From: an uncultured bacterium
Lineage (GTDB): Bacteria > Krumholzibacteriota > Krumholzibacteriia > LZORAL124-64-63
NCBI GenBank assembly: GCA_937864225.1
Contig: CALMJK010000012.1
Location: 1-57,484, forward strand
DNA length: 57,484 nucleotides
Reading direction: 5' to 3'
This document shows, piece after piece, positions 1 through 7,071 of the stretch (position 1 is the stretch's first letter; each line of letters begins with the position of its first letter). The position numbers and the translations under genes are program-made. The notes beneath the pieces are model-generated. The model did no database searches. It was not told the DNA's origin and saw only the letters and a list, made by a program, of their open reading frames with translations.

Positions 1-48
1 AGGCCGGCAATTCGCTGCCGCTCGTGCTCGCGGCGTGCTGCGTTGGAT
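1..48 (+). repeat. attC site, partial (right half, window edge)
   Basis: The right-hand end of an integron attC site is cut by the window edge. It closes with GTTGGAT at 42-48, which fits the R' consensus GTTRRRY. It marks the left border of the first complete cassette. Called from its position one cassette upstream of the other attC sites, since the left half is missing. Confidence 0.5.
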
Positions 49-83
49 ATGAGACTCTAAGGAAATCGACTGCTCTTACAAAA

Positions 84-317
84 ATGACCTGCAAAATGCT
101 CGTACGCGTCGAGCAGGTTTACGGGCTTTATAGAAGCGAATACTATATCAGCAAGGAGGATCTGCAACAGTTTGAGGGAATACCGTTCGACGAACCGACC
201 GTGTTTCCGATGGAAGCGCGGAGCTGGGGTAGCGGCAAGTGGCAGACTTTCTTTGGTCATTCGGGGGCGTTGTTCTTATCCGCCGCGGCGGCGATCGTGG
301 CGGTGTGGCTGTTCTAG
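84..317 (+). CDS. Small protein with C-terminal membrane segment (integron cassette 1)
   Basis: Unrecognised 77-residue protein. The first ATG after the attC end is at 84; the frame is open upstream to 24, but that part lies in the attC. The N-terminal half is soluble and mixed-charge (VRVEQVYGLYRSEYYISKEDL). The last 20 residues form one hydrophobic segment (ALFLSAAAAIVAVWLF), so it is probably a tail-anchored membrane protein. No clear Shine-Dalgarno precedes the ATG. It is the only gene of its cassette and shares the array's + orientation. Function unknown. Confidence 0.55.
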   Translation: MTCKMLVRVEQVYGLYRSEYYISKEDLQQFEGIPFDEPTVFPMEARSWGSGKWQTFFGHSGALFLSAAAAIVAVWLF

Positions 318-330
318 GCTCTAAATGCAA

Positions 331-428
331 CCTAACAATAGTTTGCACCTGACAAGGTCGTTTGTCACGCGGCCTGCTTACGCACGCCGCGCGCCAAGCT
401 GCCCTTGCAGGTGAAACAAACGTTAGAG
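331..428 (+). repeat. attC site 1
   Basis: Starts with CCTAAC and ends with GTTAGAG (422-428). The inner arms GTTTGCACCTG and CAGGTG...CAAAC pair, with extra AAA bases on one side, as the extrahelical bases of attC do. A second CTCTAA lies just upstream at 320-325 and matches the right end better, so the left boundary could be about 319. Confidence 0.85.
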
Positions 429-450
429 GCAATTCCCTGCGGAGCATCAC

Positions 451-1137
451 ATGGATCGAGACGATCTGAGGAGAACGGACAACCATCCTGCCGCGTTCTG
501 CCGTGGATGGGCTGAGGCATTCCCGGCGGAATTTTGGCTGGCAGGGATTGACGAGCGTAACATTCAGCGGCCGAGTGAGTACCGACTGAAAGCCGCCAAG
601 GGAGGCTGGTCTGGCCCTACCATGCGCAAATCGGGCCAAATTTCCGAATCGTTCGATTTCCACCTGGAATGCAAAATGACTGCCGACGATTTGCCGCGTG
701 GTCGTTTGCTGCTGCATTTGGAGACAAATCCCTACGAGTATCTAGGTACCTGTAAGTGCGGGAACGGCCGACCTGACTGCGAAGTGTGCCGACGGCGGCA
801 CGCAGCGCGTGAACGCCTGCGAGCGACATTCACGGATACCATGGGTAACTGGGCGCTGGCGACGGACAAGTTGACGCTCGTAAAGCACTCCCTGAAAGAG
901 ATCAGAGAGTCCCGGTCATCGGGACAGATCGCCTCGTATCTGGCAGCGATAGCCGCTCCGCTAGATCGGTGGGTTGAGGAAGCAAGGTTAGCCTGGAAGA
1001 GGTTTAGCCCCCTAACGGACCGTTCGAGCAGACGGTTCGGCCTTGTCGCGTCGCTGGCAGAGCCAGCGCCGCGCCAAGCACGCCCGCTGCTCAACGCTGA
1101 CGTTAGACGAGTTACTGGAGTTCTTGATGGCGAATGA
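451..1137 (+). CDS. Hypothetical protein with CxC/CxxC cluster (cassette 2)
   Basis: Unrecognised 228-residue protein. ATG at 451 follows GGAG at 441-444. Around residues 100-115 there is a CKCG...CEVCRRRH stretch that could bind zinc. The rest is charged and helical with no signal peptide, so it is probably cytoplasmic. The frame runs through the whole of attC2, and its stop codon lies in the next cassette, overlapping the start of the HNH gene by 11 bases. The last 43 or so residues are therefore attC-encoded and depend on which cassette sits downstream. The native domain probably ends near residue 186. Function unknown. Confidence 0.7.
   Translation: MDRDDLRRTDNHPAAFCRGWAEAFPAEFWLAGIDERNIQRPSEYRLKAAKGGWSGPTMRKSGQISESFDFHLECKMTADDLPRGRLLLHLETNPYEYLGTCKCGNGRPDCEVCRRRHAARERLRATFTDTMGNWALATDKLTLVKHSLKEIRESRSSGQIASYLAAIAAPLDRWVEEARLAWKRFSPLTDRSSRRFGLVASLAEPAPRQARPLLNADVRRVTGVLDGE
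1010..1108 (+). repeat. attC site 2
   Basis: CCCTAAC on the left and GTTAGAC (1102-1108) on the right. The inner arms TTCGAGCAG and CTGCTCAA pair, and the centre holds a GCTGGC/GCCAGC hairpin. Near-identical in its arms to attC sites 6 and 11, so these three form one attC family. Confidence 0.92.
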
Positions 1138-1816
1138 GATTATCCCATACCTTGAGATGTGCCAGCGCGAGGGCGCCAGCCTACAAAGAGGGATGAACTT
1201 TGGCCTCGGCGGCACCCATTCCGTCATTCTGATGTCGCTCCGGCGAAACGCGCCCTATGCGGATCGGTTGGAGGATGACGGTTCGGTCCTGATCTACGAA
1301 GGCCACGATGTTTCCCGGACAATATCGACGCCTACTCCCAAAAGCTTCGACCAGCCGGCGCAGGCACCTAGTGGCCGTCCGACTCAGAATGGCCGCTTCC
1401 ACCTTGCAGCCGAGCAGTTCAAAGCTGGTAAACGGCCGCCTGAACGCGTCCGCGTCTACGAGAAGATTCACACAGGGATCTGGTCGTACAACGGGGTTTT
1501 CCATCTTGTAGATTCTTGGTTAGAAGTATCAGGCGGCAGGCGGGTATTCAAGTTTAAGCTCGTCGCGGTTGAGGAGGAGGATGACCTCTCGCGCTCTGCA
1601 TCCAAGACGGCCGAGCGCAGAAGGGTGATCCCCAGCAGTGTCAAGCTCGAGGTCTGGAAGCGCGACCAAGGGAAATGCGTCATCTGTGGCGCCACGGATG
1701 ATCTCCACTTCGACCACGACATCCCATATTCCCTCGGTGGAGCATCGCTAGTCGCGGGAAACGTGCAGCTGCTTTGTGCACGTCACAACCTGCAAAAGCG
1801 AGACCGGATTCAATGA
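1127..1816 (+). CDS. SRA-like/HNH endonuclease, putative modification-dependent restriction enzyme (cassette 3)
   Basis: A 229-residue protein. ATG at 1127 is preceded by GGAG at 1117-1120; the frame is open back to 1043, but that part is attC2. Residues 20-150 look like a YDG/SRA-type DNA-recognition domain (GTHSVILMSL, LIYEGHDVS, a charged FKAGK...VRVYEKI region). Residues 165-229 are an HNH nuclease: RDQGKCVICGATDD, then HFDHDIPYSLGG, then NVQLLCARHNLQK, giving the two Cys pairs and the DHD catalytic histidine. SRA-plus-HNH proteins act as type IV restriction enzymes on modified cytosine DNA. Here it is the only gene of an integron cassette, so an anti-phage role is inferred. Nuclease class is confident; the SRA assignment is moderate. 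Confidence 0.85.
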   Translation: MANEIIPYLEMCQREGASLQRGMNFGLGGTHSVILMSLRRNAPYADRLEDDGSVLIYEGHDVSRTISTPTPKSFDQPAQAPSGRPTQNGRFHLAAEQFKAGKRPPERVRVYEKIHTGIWSYNGVFHLVDSWLEVSGGRRVFKFKLVAVEEEDDLSRSASKTAERRRVIPSSVKLEVWKRDQGKCVICGATDDLHFDHDIPYSLGGASLVAGNVQLLCARHNLQKRDRIQ

Positions 1817-1826
1817 ATCAGGTCTC

Positions 1827-1894
1827 GTCTAACAGTCTGTTGGACCGGATCAGGCCCGCAGCGCGGTCCTGACCGGTCAACGTCAACGTTAGGC
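1827..1894 (+). repeat. attC site 3 (short)
   Basis: GTCTAAC on the left and GTTAGGC (1888-1894) on the right. Arms GTTGGACCGG and CCGGTCAAC pair with one bulged base. The left end is complementary to TTAGAC, the first six bases of this cassette. Confidence 0.9.
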
Positions 1895-1919
1895 AGATGG
1901 CCATGGAAAGGGGAAGCCT

Positions 1920-2651
1920 GTGCAAGATACGGGTCGATTCCTGAGTGGTGCCGCACTGGCGATTGGGTTGGTGGTGGCTGCATCAATCGGATCGAGTGCA
2001 GCCGTTCGGATCAAGACGCAGGAGCAGGCGATCACCGTCACCGGCTCGGCCAAGCAGCGCATCGTCTCGGACTGGATCGTCTGGCGCGCGGAGGTCACAA
2101 CCCAGGCGACAGGGATGGCCGATGCCTACAGGCAGGTCTCCACGCAAGTGCCGCTGGTCGTCGAGTATCTCAAGGGCAAGGGCATTCGCGCAGACCAAAT
2201 CGTGGTGTCGGCCGTCCGCACGAGGGCATTTCATCCTCGAGATGAGCGCGGAGCCGAGATCCCCGACCAAGTCACTGGATATCAGATGTCTCAGGCCGTC
2301 ACGATCCGTTCGGACGAGGTAGACAAGGTGACCCAGATCTCCCGGGAGGCGACAGAGCTGATCAATCAGGGGATCCTGGTCGGCTCGCGCGATCCAGAGT
2401 ATCACTACACGAAGCTTGGTGACCTGAAGATCCAGATGTTGGGGGAGGCTGCCGCCGACGCCCGTGTCCGGGCCGAGCAGATTGCGTCAAGTACAGGCGC
2501 CAAGGTGGGCGCGCTGCGCTCAGCACGGATGGGCGTCATGCAGATCAACCCGGCGGGTGTCTCCGCGGTGTCCTCGGAGGGCAACAACGACACGACGTCC
2601 CTCGAGAAGGATGTCTTCGCTGTTGTGACAGCCAGTTTCGCATTGAAGTAG
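1920..2651 (+). CDS. SIMPL domain-containing (DUF541) exported protein (cassette 4)
   Basis: A 243-residue protein. GTG start at 1920 after AAAGGGGAA. Residues 8-27 are hydrophobic and act as a signal peptide or N-terminal anchor. The SIMPL/DUF541 fold follows: ITVTGSAKQRIVSDWIVWRAEV near residue 40, a central YLKGKGIRADQIVVSAVRT stretch, and a C-terminal AAADARVRAEQIASSTGAKVGALRSARMG helix-loop typical of the family. SIMPL proteins are periplasmic or membrane proteins of uncertain role, sometimes tied to stress or signalling. Single gene in its cassette. Confidence 0.88.
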   Translation: MQDTGRFLSGAALAIGLVVAASIGSSAAVRIKTQEQAITVTGSAKQRIVSDWIVWRAEVTTQATGMADAYRQVSTQVPLVVEYLKGKGIRADQIVVSAVRTRAFHPRDERGAEIPDQVTGYQMSQAVTIRSDEVDKVTQISREATELINQGILVGSRDPEYHYTKLGDLKIQMLGEAAADARVRAEQIASSTGAKVGALRSARMGVMQINPAGVSAVSSEGNNDTTSLEKDVFAVVTASFALK

Positions 2652-2661
2652 GACTGATGAT

Positions 2662-2759
2662 GCCTAACCCCCGCATGCACCAGTCGGTTCGGTCCGCCAC
2701 GGGCCTGGCTTGCGCCAGTCCCGCGCCGGCCCACCCACTGGTGATGCGGAGCGTTAGGC
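2662..2759 (+). repeat. attC site 4
   Basis: GCCTAAC left, GTTAGGC (2753-2759) right. The arms CGCATGCACCAGT and ACTGGTGATGCG pair with extrahelical bases. The left end matches the TTAGGC that opens this cassette. Confidence 0.93.
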
Positions 2760-2794
2760 CTACTAACGCGAGCCACTGGACGAGGGAGGATACC

Positions 2795-3199
2795 ATGACA
2801 TTTCGCACGCTTTTGATTTCCAAAGCTGTGCTCTGCCTTCTTTTTGGTTTGTTTCTTCTGGGGGCTCCAGGTGTGCTTTTCGGTCTCCTGGGTGGCGACC
2901 TGAACTCGGCTGGCATGTTCGCGGCGCGGGAGTATGGCGCGGCCCTCATTGGCGCGCTTCTCCTGATGTGGCTCGCGAAGGATGTCATGGCGCTCGACGC
3001 CCAGCGCGCGATTCTTCTTTATCTTCTCGTATACGACGCCATTGGTGTGATCATCACACTCGCGGCGATCTTCTCAGGCACTCTGAATGCACTGGGCTGG
3101 GGTGTCGTGGCCGTATACTTATTGTTCACAGTTTGGTCGGGTATCGTGCTTCTTGCAGCTGGGGCGAAGAAACATCCTCAGCGGGAACACGAGGCCTAA
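2795..3199 (+). CDS. Four-helix membrane protein (cassette 5)
   Basis: A 134-residue integral membrane protein of unknown function. ATG at 2795 follows a strong GGGAGGA at 2784-2790. Four hydrophobic segments are visible: residues 8-32, 44-64, 73-95 and 100-122, with a charged C-terminal tail (KKHPQREHEA). This four-helix layout resembles small DUF4345-type membrane proteins, but I cannot assign it to a family with certainty. Its stop codon lies within attC5. Confidence 0.75.
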   Translation: MTFRTLLISKAVLCLLFGLFLLGAPGVLFGLLGGDLNSAGMFAAREYGAALIGALLLMWLAKDVMALDAQRAILLYLLVYDAIGVIITLAAIFSGTLNALGWGVVAVYLLFTVWSGIVLLAAGAKKHPQREHEA

Positions 3200-3303
3200 C
3201 CCTGCATGCAGTTGACGGCCGCTGCCGTCACGCCGCCTGCGTAGCACGCGGCGCGCCGGCCCACCGGAACGGACGCGGCCGCAGCCGATGCTGATCGTTA
3301 GAC
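3194..3303 (+). repeat. attC site 5
   Basis: GCCTAAC left, GTTAGAC (3297-3303) right, with arms around GCATGCAGTTGACGGC and GCCGCAGCCGATGC. The left end matches this cassette's opening TTAGGC; the right end opens the next cassette with TTAGAC. Confidence 0.9.
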
Positions 3304-3323
3304 AATAGTCGAGGTGCTCTGGA

Positions 3324-3953
3324 ATGACGGCTACCTCGACACGGACGGCGGCAGAATTTGGGGGTAGAATCGTGGAGTTTACGAAGGTAGTTGCGACGCT
3401 CGTCTGCCTAGTGACGATCCTTGGTGGGCTGGCTCAAGCGCAGGATCCGCCGGATTTGCTTTCGTATATCGCGAAGATTCGGGAGCAGGGGATCACCGAA
3501 TCGGGCAAGTCCCAGATCATGACAGTCGCCGGCATTCGACTTGGGCATAGCACGCTCACCTTCAACGAAGACCCGCAAACAGGGCGCTATTTGCCGAGCT
3601 TCCGAAGTGCGACGTGTCCAGTTCCAGGTGCAGACCCAGCGAAGACCGCCGACTGGCAGGCAGAACTCGCCAAGGCAAGAGAGGCCGAGGTTGACGCACT
3701 CAAGCCTCTCGCCGACAAGGATGGATCTGGATTTGTCAGCAGCGAGGAAGCCGAGGCGTTTCGTTCGGCGTTCGAATTCGGTTCGCTTGCTCAGAGCGTG
3801 GTTGAAAAGGGCGGTTTCTCGAAGGCGGCCCTTTGCCGGGCGTCTGGTCTGGATGAAGCGGCGGTAGACGCCCGGCTCTCGCTTCTCGACGAACTTGGAA
3901 ACCGTGTGTTGGCTGCCGGCTTAAAGCCGTTCCCGGTGGTAGTTCGTGAGTAA
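3324..3953 (+). CDS. Exported protein with EF-hand-like motif (cassette 6)
   Basis: A 209-residue protein. ATG at 3324 is preceded by GAGGTG. A GTG at 3372, preceded by GGGGG, would give a cleaner signal peptide (EFTKVVATLVCLVTILGGLAQAQ), so the true start may be 48 bases downstream. The mature part contains DKDGSGFVSSEEAEAFR, a canonical 12-residue EF-hand calcium loop, flanked by helices. Only one EF-hand is clear. It is probably periplasmic. Function unknown. Confidence 0.7.
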   Translation: MTATSTRTAAEFGGRIVEFTKVVATLVCLVTILGGLAQAQDPPDLLSYIAKIREQGITESGKSQIMTVAGIRLGHSTLTFNEDPQTGRYLPSFRSATCPVPGADPAKTADWQAELAKAREAEVDALKPLADKDGSGFVSSEEAEAFRSAFEFGSLAQSVVEKGGFSKAALCRASGLDEAAVDARLSLLDELGNRVLAAGLKPFPVVVRE

Positions 3954-3955
3954 TA

Positions 3956-4055
3956 GTCTAACATACCGTTGGAGCAGATGGATCGGCCTTGTCACGCCCC
4001 TGGCTTGCGCCAGGGTCGCGCCAAGTCCGCCCACTGCTCAACGCTGACGTTAGGC
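3956..4055 (+). repeat. attC site 6
   Basis: GTCTAAC left, complementary to TTAGAC at the start of this cassette, and GTTAGGC (4049-4055) right. Same attC family as sites 2 and 11, with arms TTGGAGCAG and CTGCTCAA. Confidence 0.93.
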
Positions 4056-4092
4056 GGCGATTATCGCAGTCGATCTGATCCAAGGAGGAACA

Positions 4093-4512
4093 ATGATGCA
4101 CTCGTGGCGACAGCGCATTCTCATGTTGGGGGCAGCACTGATGCTGGTTTCGGCCGCCATCGTGGCATTCGGCGTGATTCCACTTGTCCGTGCGGACACG
4201 TTTCCCGGCGTCGCGGAAGGCCAGGCAGTTCCTGCCTTCTGGGGAAACGTGCTGCTTCTCCTCTTGGTGGCGGCGGCAGCCGTTACCTCCTCGCGCCTCG
4301 GGTCGAATCGTGCCACTCTGCGTCGTGCGCTCGCGGGCGTACCTGGGCTTCTGGCCCTGGTCCTCGGGTTGCTACTCATCGATGCCGCCACCGCCTTCTC
4401 GGGGCACGGCCCCAGCATGCACGGAGCGGTTGTAGCACTCTGGGTGTGTGTTTGCCTCGATGTCGCTGCGGGCATAGGGATGGTCGGTTCGGCGTTCGCG
4501 CGGCAGGGTTGA
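4093..4512 (+). CDS. Small multi-pass membrane protein (cassette 7)
   Basis: A 139-residue membrane protein. ATG at 4093 follows AAGGAGG. Four hydrophobic segments: residues 9-31, 49-65, 80-100 and 110-133. A GHGPSMHGAV loop holds two histidines before the last helix. No family recognised. Single gene of its cassette, + strand. Confidence 0.72.
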   Translation: MMHSWRQRILMLGAALMLVSAAIVAFGVIPLVRADTFPGVAEGQAVPAFWGNVLLLLLVAAAAVTSSRLGSNRATLRRALAGVPGLLALVLGLLLIDAATAFSGHGPSMHGAVVALWVCVCLDVAAGIGMVGSAFARQG

Positions 4513-4557
4513 TCACGTGACCGCTCGCTGCTGAGCGATCCGCAGAGAGCCGATGAT

Positions 4558-4653
4558 GCCTAACTCTCGATGCAGCGGGCGGTCCTGCGCGTCACGCTCC
4601 TTGCAGGGCAAGGGATCGCGCCGCTTGTCCCGCCGCTGATCGGTGCGTTAGGC
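4558..4653 (+). repeat. attC site 7
   Basis: GCCTAAC left and GTTAGGC (4647-4653) right. Arms CGATGCAGCGGGCGG and CCGCCGCTGATCG pair. Same attC family as sites 8 and 14. Confidence 0.92.
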
Positions 4654-4689
4654 AGCCAAGGTAAACGAAGGATCAGCGGAGGGGGGATA

Positions 4690-4887
4690 ATGAGGAAGTT
4701 CTTTGAGTCAGGCCTTGCCTTCATGCTAGTTGCCCTGGTTTGGATCGCGGTTGGCCTGCTTTCTGGCAGACCGGGTTTGGGAGCTCTGGGAGTGTTTTGG
4801 CTAGTACTAGCGATAGCCGTGAGAGCGAGGAGCACCAAGAAGCAGCGACCCACACCTGAGTCCCAGAGGAAGGACGACGCTACCTAA
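4690..4887 (+). CDS. Two-helix small membrane protein (cassette 8)
   Basis: A 65-residue protein. ATG at 4690 follows a GGAGGGGGG ribosome site; upstream codons in the same frame lie in attC7. Two hydrophobic segments (residues 9-24 and 31-46) are followed by a basic hydrophilic tail (RARSTKKQRPTPESQRK). The only ORF of its cassette. Function unknown. Confidence 0.65.
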   Translation: MRKFFESGLAFMLVALVWIAVGLLSGRPGLGALGVFWLVLAIAVRARSTKKQRPTPESQRKDDAT

Positions 4888-4942
4888 CAACGGCATGCAG
4901 CGGGCGGCGCTTTCGCGCCGCCGCTGATGCCGAGCGTTAGCC
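4882..4942 (+). repeat. attC site 8 (short)
   Basis: ACCTAAC left and GTTAGCC (4936-4942) right. About 60 bases forming one continuous hairpin: GGCATGCAGCGGGCGGCG against CGCCGCCGCTGATGCC. The 3' end of the preceding CDS enters it. Confidence 0.9.
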
Positions 4943-4958
4943 GGACAACAGAGGTCGA

Positions 4959-5681
4959 ATGAAACACATCAGACTGATCGTCCTCGCTCTTGCCTTTCTG
5001 GGCGCAATGCCCTCGATCGCGGGTGCGCAAGGCGCCGGCATCGAATGGGACATCCTCAACCAGGAAGTCGTGGAGCTGTACCAGGCGGGGAAGTATGACC
5101 GCGCTGTCGTGGTCGCGCGGAAGGCCCTGGAGGTCGCCGAACAGACTGTCGGCCCCAACCATCCCAATGTGGCCGCGAGCCTGAACACCCTGGCCTTGCT
5201 CTACGACACCCAGGGCGACTACGCCAAGGCCGAGCCGCTCTACAAGCGCTCGCTGGCGATCGTGGAGAAGGCGCTCGGCCCCGACCATCCCAATGTGGCC
5301 GCGAGCCTGAACAACCTGGCCGGGCTCTACGACACCCAGGGCGACTACGCCAAGGCCGAGCCGCTCTACAAGCGCTCGCTGGCGATCTCGGAGAAGGCGC
5401 TCGGCCCCGACCATCCCGATGTGGCCACGAGCCTGAACAACCTGGCCTTGCTCTACGACACCCAGGGCGACTACGCCAAGGCCGAGCCGCTCTACAAGCG
5501 CTCGCGGGCGATCGTGGAGAAGGCGCTCGGCCCCGACCATCCCGAGGTGGCCACGAGCCTTGAGAATCTTGCTGCTTTGTATCGACGCACAAAGCGGGCC
5601 AAGGAGGCCGAACCATTAGAGCAGCGTGCGGCGAAAATCCGGGCCATCAAGCGATTGGGCACTACTTGTCAGGTGCACTAA
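4959..5681 (+). CDS. Exported kinesin-light-chain-type TPR protein (cassette 9, first gene)
   Basis: A 240-residue protein with a signal peptide (residues 1-23, ending SIAGAQG). It then has five consecutive 42-residue tetratricopeptide units of the kinesin-light-chain type: YDTQGDYAKAEPLYKRSLAI and EKALGPDHPNVAASLNNLA recur. TPR units bind partner proteins; the partner here is unknown. The central units are nearly identical in DNA, implying recent internal duplication and easy gain or loss of units. The next gene starts 17 bases downstream with no attC between, so the cassette carries two genes. Confidence 0.88.
   Translation: MKHIRLIVLALAFLGAMPSIAGAQGAGIEWDILNQEVVELYQAGKYDRAVVVARKALEVAEQTVGPNHPNVAASLNTLALLYDTQGDYAKAEPLYKRSLAIVEKALGPDHPNVAASLNNLAGLYDTQGDYAKAEPLYKRSLAISEKALGPDHPDVATSLNNLALLYDTQGDYAKAEPLYKRSRAIVEKALGPDHPEVATSLENLAALYRRTKRAKEAEPLEQRAAKIRAIKRLGTTCQVH
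5143..5574 (+). repeat. Tandem 126-bp repeats within the TPR gene
   Basis: A unit beginning GCCTTGCTCTACGACACCC recurs at a spacing of exactly 126 bases (about 5194, 5320 and 5446) with only a few substitutions. Each unit encodes one 42-residue TPR. The last flanking unit is diverged. Confidence 0.85.
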
Positions 5682-5698
5682 ATCGAGGGGAGGTTGCG

Positions 5699-6265
5699 TT
5701 GAGAAGAGCGTTGGTTGGTGGCCTCGCCGGTGGGCTGGTGATACTTGCCTTGCTTGTGGTGGTTGACGGCATGCTGGGTTTCAAGCGCGGCATCGAGATG
5801 AAGCGGCTCCCCGACGAGAGGATCGTCTACGCCTTCCTTGGGGAACACGTGACTGAGCCGGGACGCTTCGTCTTCAATCCCGAGCTCCTTCCTGACCAAA
5901 GGTTCCCCAGCGACGATCCGATCTTTGCCGTGCAGTACAGCGGGCTTGGACATGACGACGCAGGTCAAGAGGTGGTTCTGGGGCTCGTCGTCGCGTTCAT
6001 GGCGCCCTTTGTTGGGGCGTGGCTGCTTGTGAACGCTTCGAGCCGGGTGCTCTCGCGATATAGGTTGAGGGTTCTGTTCCTCGCGGGGATCGGAGTTGTG
6101 GTAGCGCTCTTGGGCACGACGGCGAGGTTCGGCATCAACTCGTATCCGTTGGGTGATGCGGTGGCGCTCGGTTTGCACGACCTTGCGTCGTGGGTGCTGG
6201 CGGGGCTGGTCGTGGCCTGGGTCGTGAGGCCCGCGAAGGCGCGGGGCGAGTCCAGGGCGGGCTAA
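5699..6265 (+). CDS. Membrane protein, unknown (cassette 9, second gene)
   Basis: A 188-residue protein. TTG at 5699 is chosen because GAGGGGAGG lies at 5685-5693; the frame is open to 5666, inside the TPR gene. One N-terminal hydrophobic segment (VGGLAGGLVILALLVVVDGML), then a soluble domain of about 70 residues (residues 30-95), then three further hydrophobic segments. Its stop falls in attC9. It lies close behind the TPR gene, so the two are probably co-translated. A functional link to the TPR partner is an inference. Confidence 0.68.
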   Translation: MRRALVGGLAGGLVILALLVVVDGMLGFKRGIEMKRLPDERIVYAFLGEHVTEPGRFVFNPELLPDQRFPSDDPIFAVQYSGLGHDDAGQEVVLGLVVAFMAPFVGAWLLVNASSRVLSRYRLRVLFLAGIGVVVALLGTTARFGINSYPLGDAVALGLHDLASWVLAGLVVAWVVRPAKARGESRAG

Positions 6266-6364
6266 CTAGCGTTTGCAGCCGACGGCGCGGCGCCGTCAGG
6301 CCGTCTGCTGGAAGGAGCACACGTCGCGCCGGCGCCGGCCGCGGCTGAAACAAGTTCGTTCGAC
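6260..6364 (+). repeat. attC site 9
   Basis: GGCTAAC left, complementary to TTAGCC at the start of this cassette, and GTTCGAC (6358-6364) right, an off-consensus end. The next cassette opens TTCGAC and closes GTCGAAC, which confirms the boundary. Arms GTTTGCAGCCG and CGGCTGAAACAAG. Confidence 0.82.
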
Positions 6365-6395
6365 GAGCATATTGGGGTGACGAAGGAGGGAGATC

Positions 6396-6911
6396 ATGCG
6401 CACCGCCGGTTTCCTGGTGTGTCTCTGCGTCCTGCTGAACTCCCCTTCACTTGCGGAAGAAACTCCGACGCTTCGCCCAGGAATGCGCCTCCGCGTTACT
6501 GCTCCGGACCAGTTCAGGCAGGCCTTGGTCGGCACGCTTGTTGCCGATGAACCGAACGCTCTGGTTGTCCAGGCCGGGGCAGAGCGGATCGCGGTGCGGC
6601 GCGAGGCGATTCAGAGAGTCGAGTCTAGCGAACGGCGGAGTTCGAAAAAGAAGGGTGCGCTCATTGGGGCCGGAGTGGGCACCGGCGCCGTTCTCGCGAT
6701 GTTGCTGTCGGTCCGCAGCAGTGACTTTGGTGGTGGAAACCCGGAGGCGGACCGCATCGCGGCTTGGTTTGCCGTCGGAGGTGGCCTCGGCGCGGCCATC
6801 GGTGCGGGAATCGCACCGGGCGAACGCTGGGTCGAACTGCGCTCCCCAAGCCTCGGCGACCAACGGGGGAAGGTCAGTGGCCTTCGGTTCGGACTCTCCA
6901 TAGGCTTCTAG
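6396..6911 (+). CDS. Exported protein with beta-barrel-like domain and Gly-rich hairpin (cassette 10)
   Basis: A 171-residue protein. ATG at 6396 after GAAGGAGGG. Signal peptide at residues 1-20 (FLVCLCVLLNSPSLAEE). Residues 27-70 look like a small SH3/Lsm-like beta fold (GMRLRVTAPDQFRQALVGTL, NALVVQAGAERIAV). Then a basic stretch (RRSSKKK) and two glycine-rich hydrophobic segments, ALIGAGVGTGAVLAML and AVGGGLGAAIGAGIAPGE, like glycine-zipper membrane hairpins. It may be an envelope-associated protein. Function unknown. Confidence 0.7.
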   Translation: MRTAGFLVCLCVLLNSPSLAEETPTLRPGMRLRVTAPDQFRQALVGTLVADEPNALVVQAGAERIAVRREAIQRVESSERRSSKKKGALIGAGVGTGAVLAMLLSVRSSDFGGGNPEADRIAAWFAVGGGLGAAIGAGIAPGERWVELRSPSLGDQRGKVSGLRFGLSIGF

Positions 6912-6947
6912 GGTTCGAGAGCGGTCACGATTCGAAAACACGATGCC

Positions 6948-7015
6948 GTCGAACAAGCAGTTGGAGCAACGCAGTCCCGCTACGCGGTACTGCCTGCACA
7001 ACTGCAACGTTATAC
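6948..7015 (+). repeat. attC site 10
   Basis: GTCGAAC left, matching TTCGAC at this cassette's start, and GTTATAC (7009-7015) right. Arms GCAGTTG and CAACTGC pair perfectly. Off-consensus R boxes, but the cassette-specific complementarity makes it convincing. Confidence 0.85.
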
Positions 7016-7018
7016 GGG

Positions 7019-7057
7019 TTGACAAACAGTACGTCCAGACGTACAATAAAGAGTACG
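7019..7057 (+). promoter_or_regulatory. Promoter and palindromic operator of the toxin-antitoxin cassette
   Basis: TTGACA at 7019-7024 and TACAAT at 7042-7047 are 17 bases apart, a near-perfect sigma-70 promoter that starts right after attC10. A perfect inverted repeat, GTACGTC CA GACGTAC (7029-7044), fills the spacer and overlaps the -10 box; a further GTACG half-site is at 7053-7057. This is the expected place for autorepression by the antitoxin. Confidence 0.8.
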
Positions 7058-7071
7058 CATGGAGGTGCAAA

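Noticed and set aside
5143..5574. CRISPR array
   Set aside because: The 126-base periodic repeats are coding, contiguous, without spacers, and encode TPR units.
6943..7071. N-terminal extension of the antitoxin
   Set aside because: This part covers attC10 and the promoter; GGAGGTG directly precedes the ATG at 7072.
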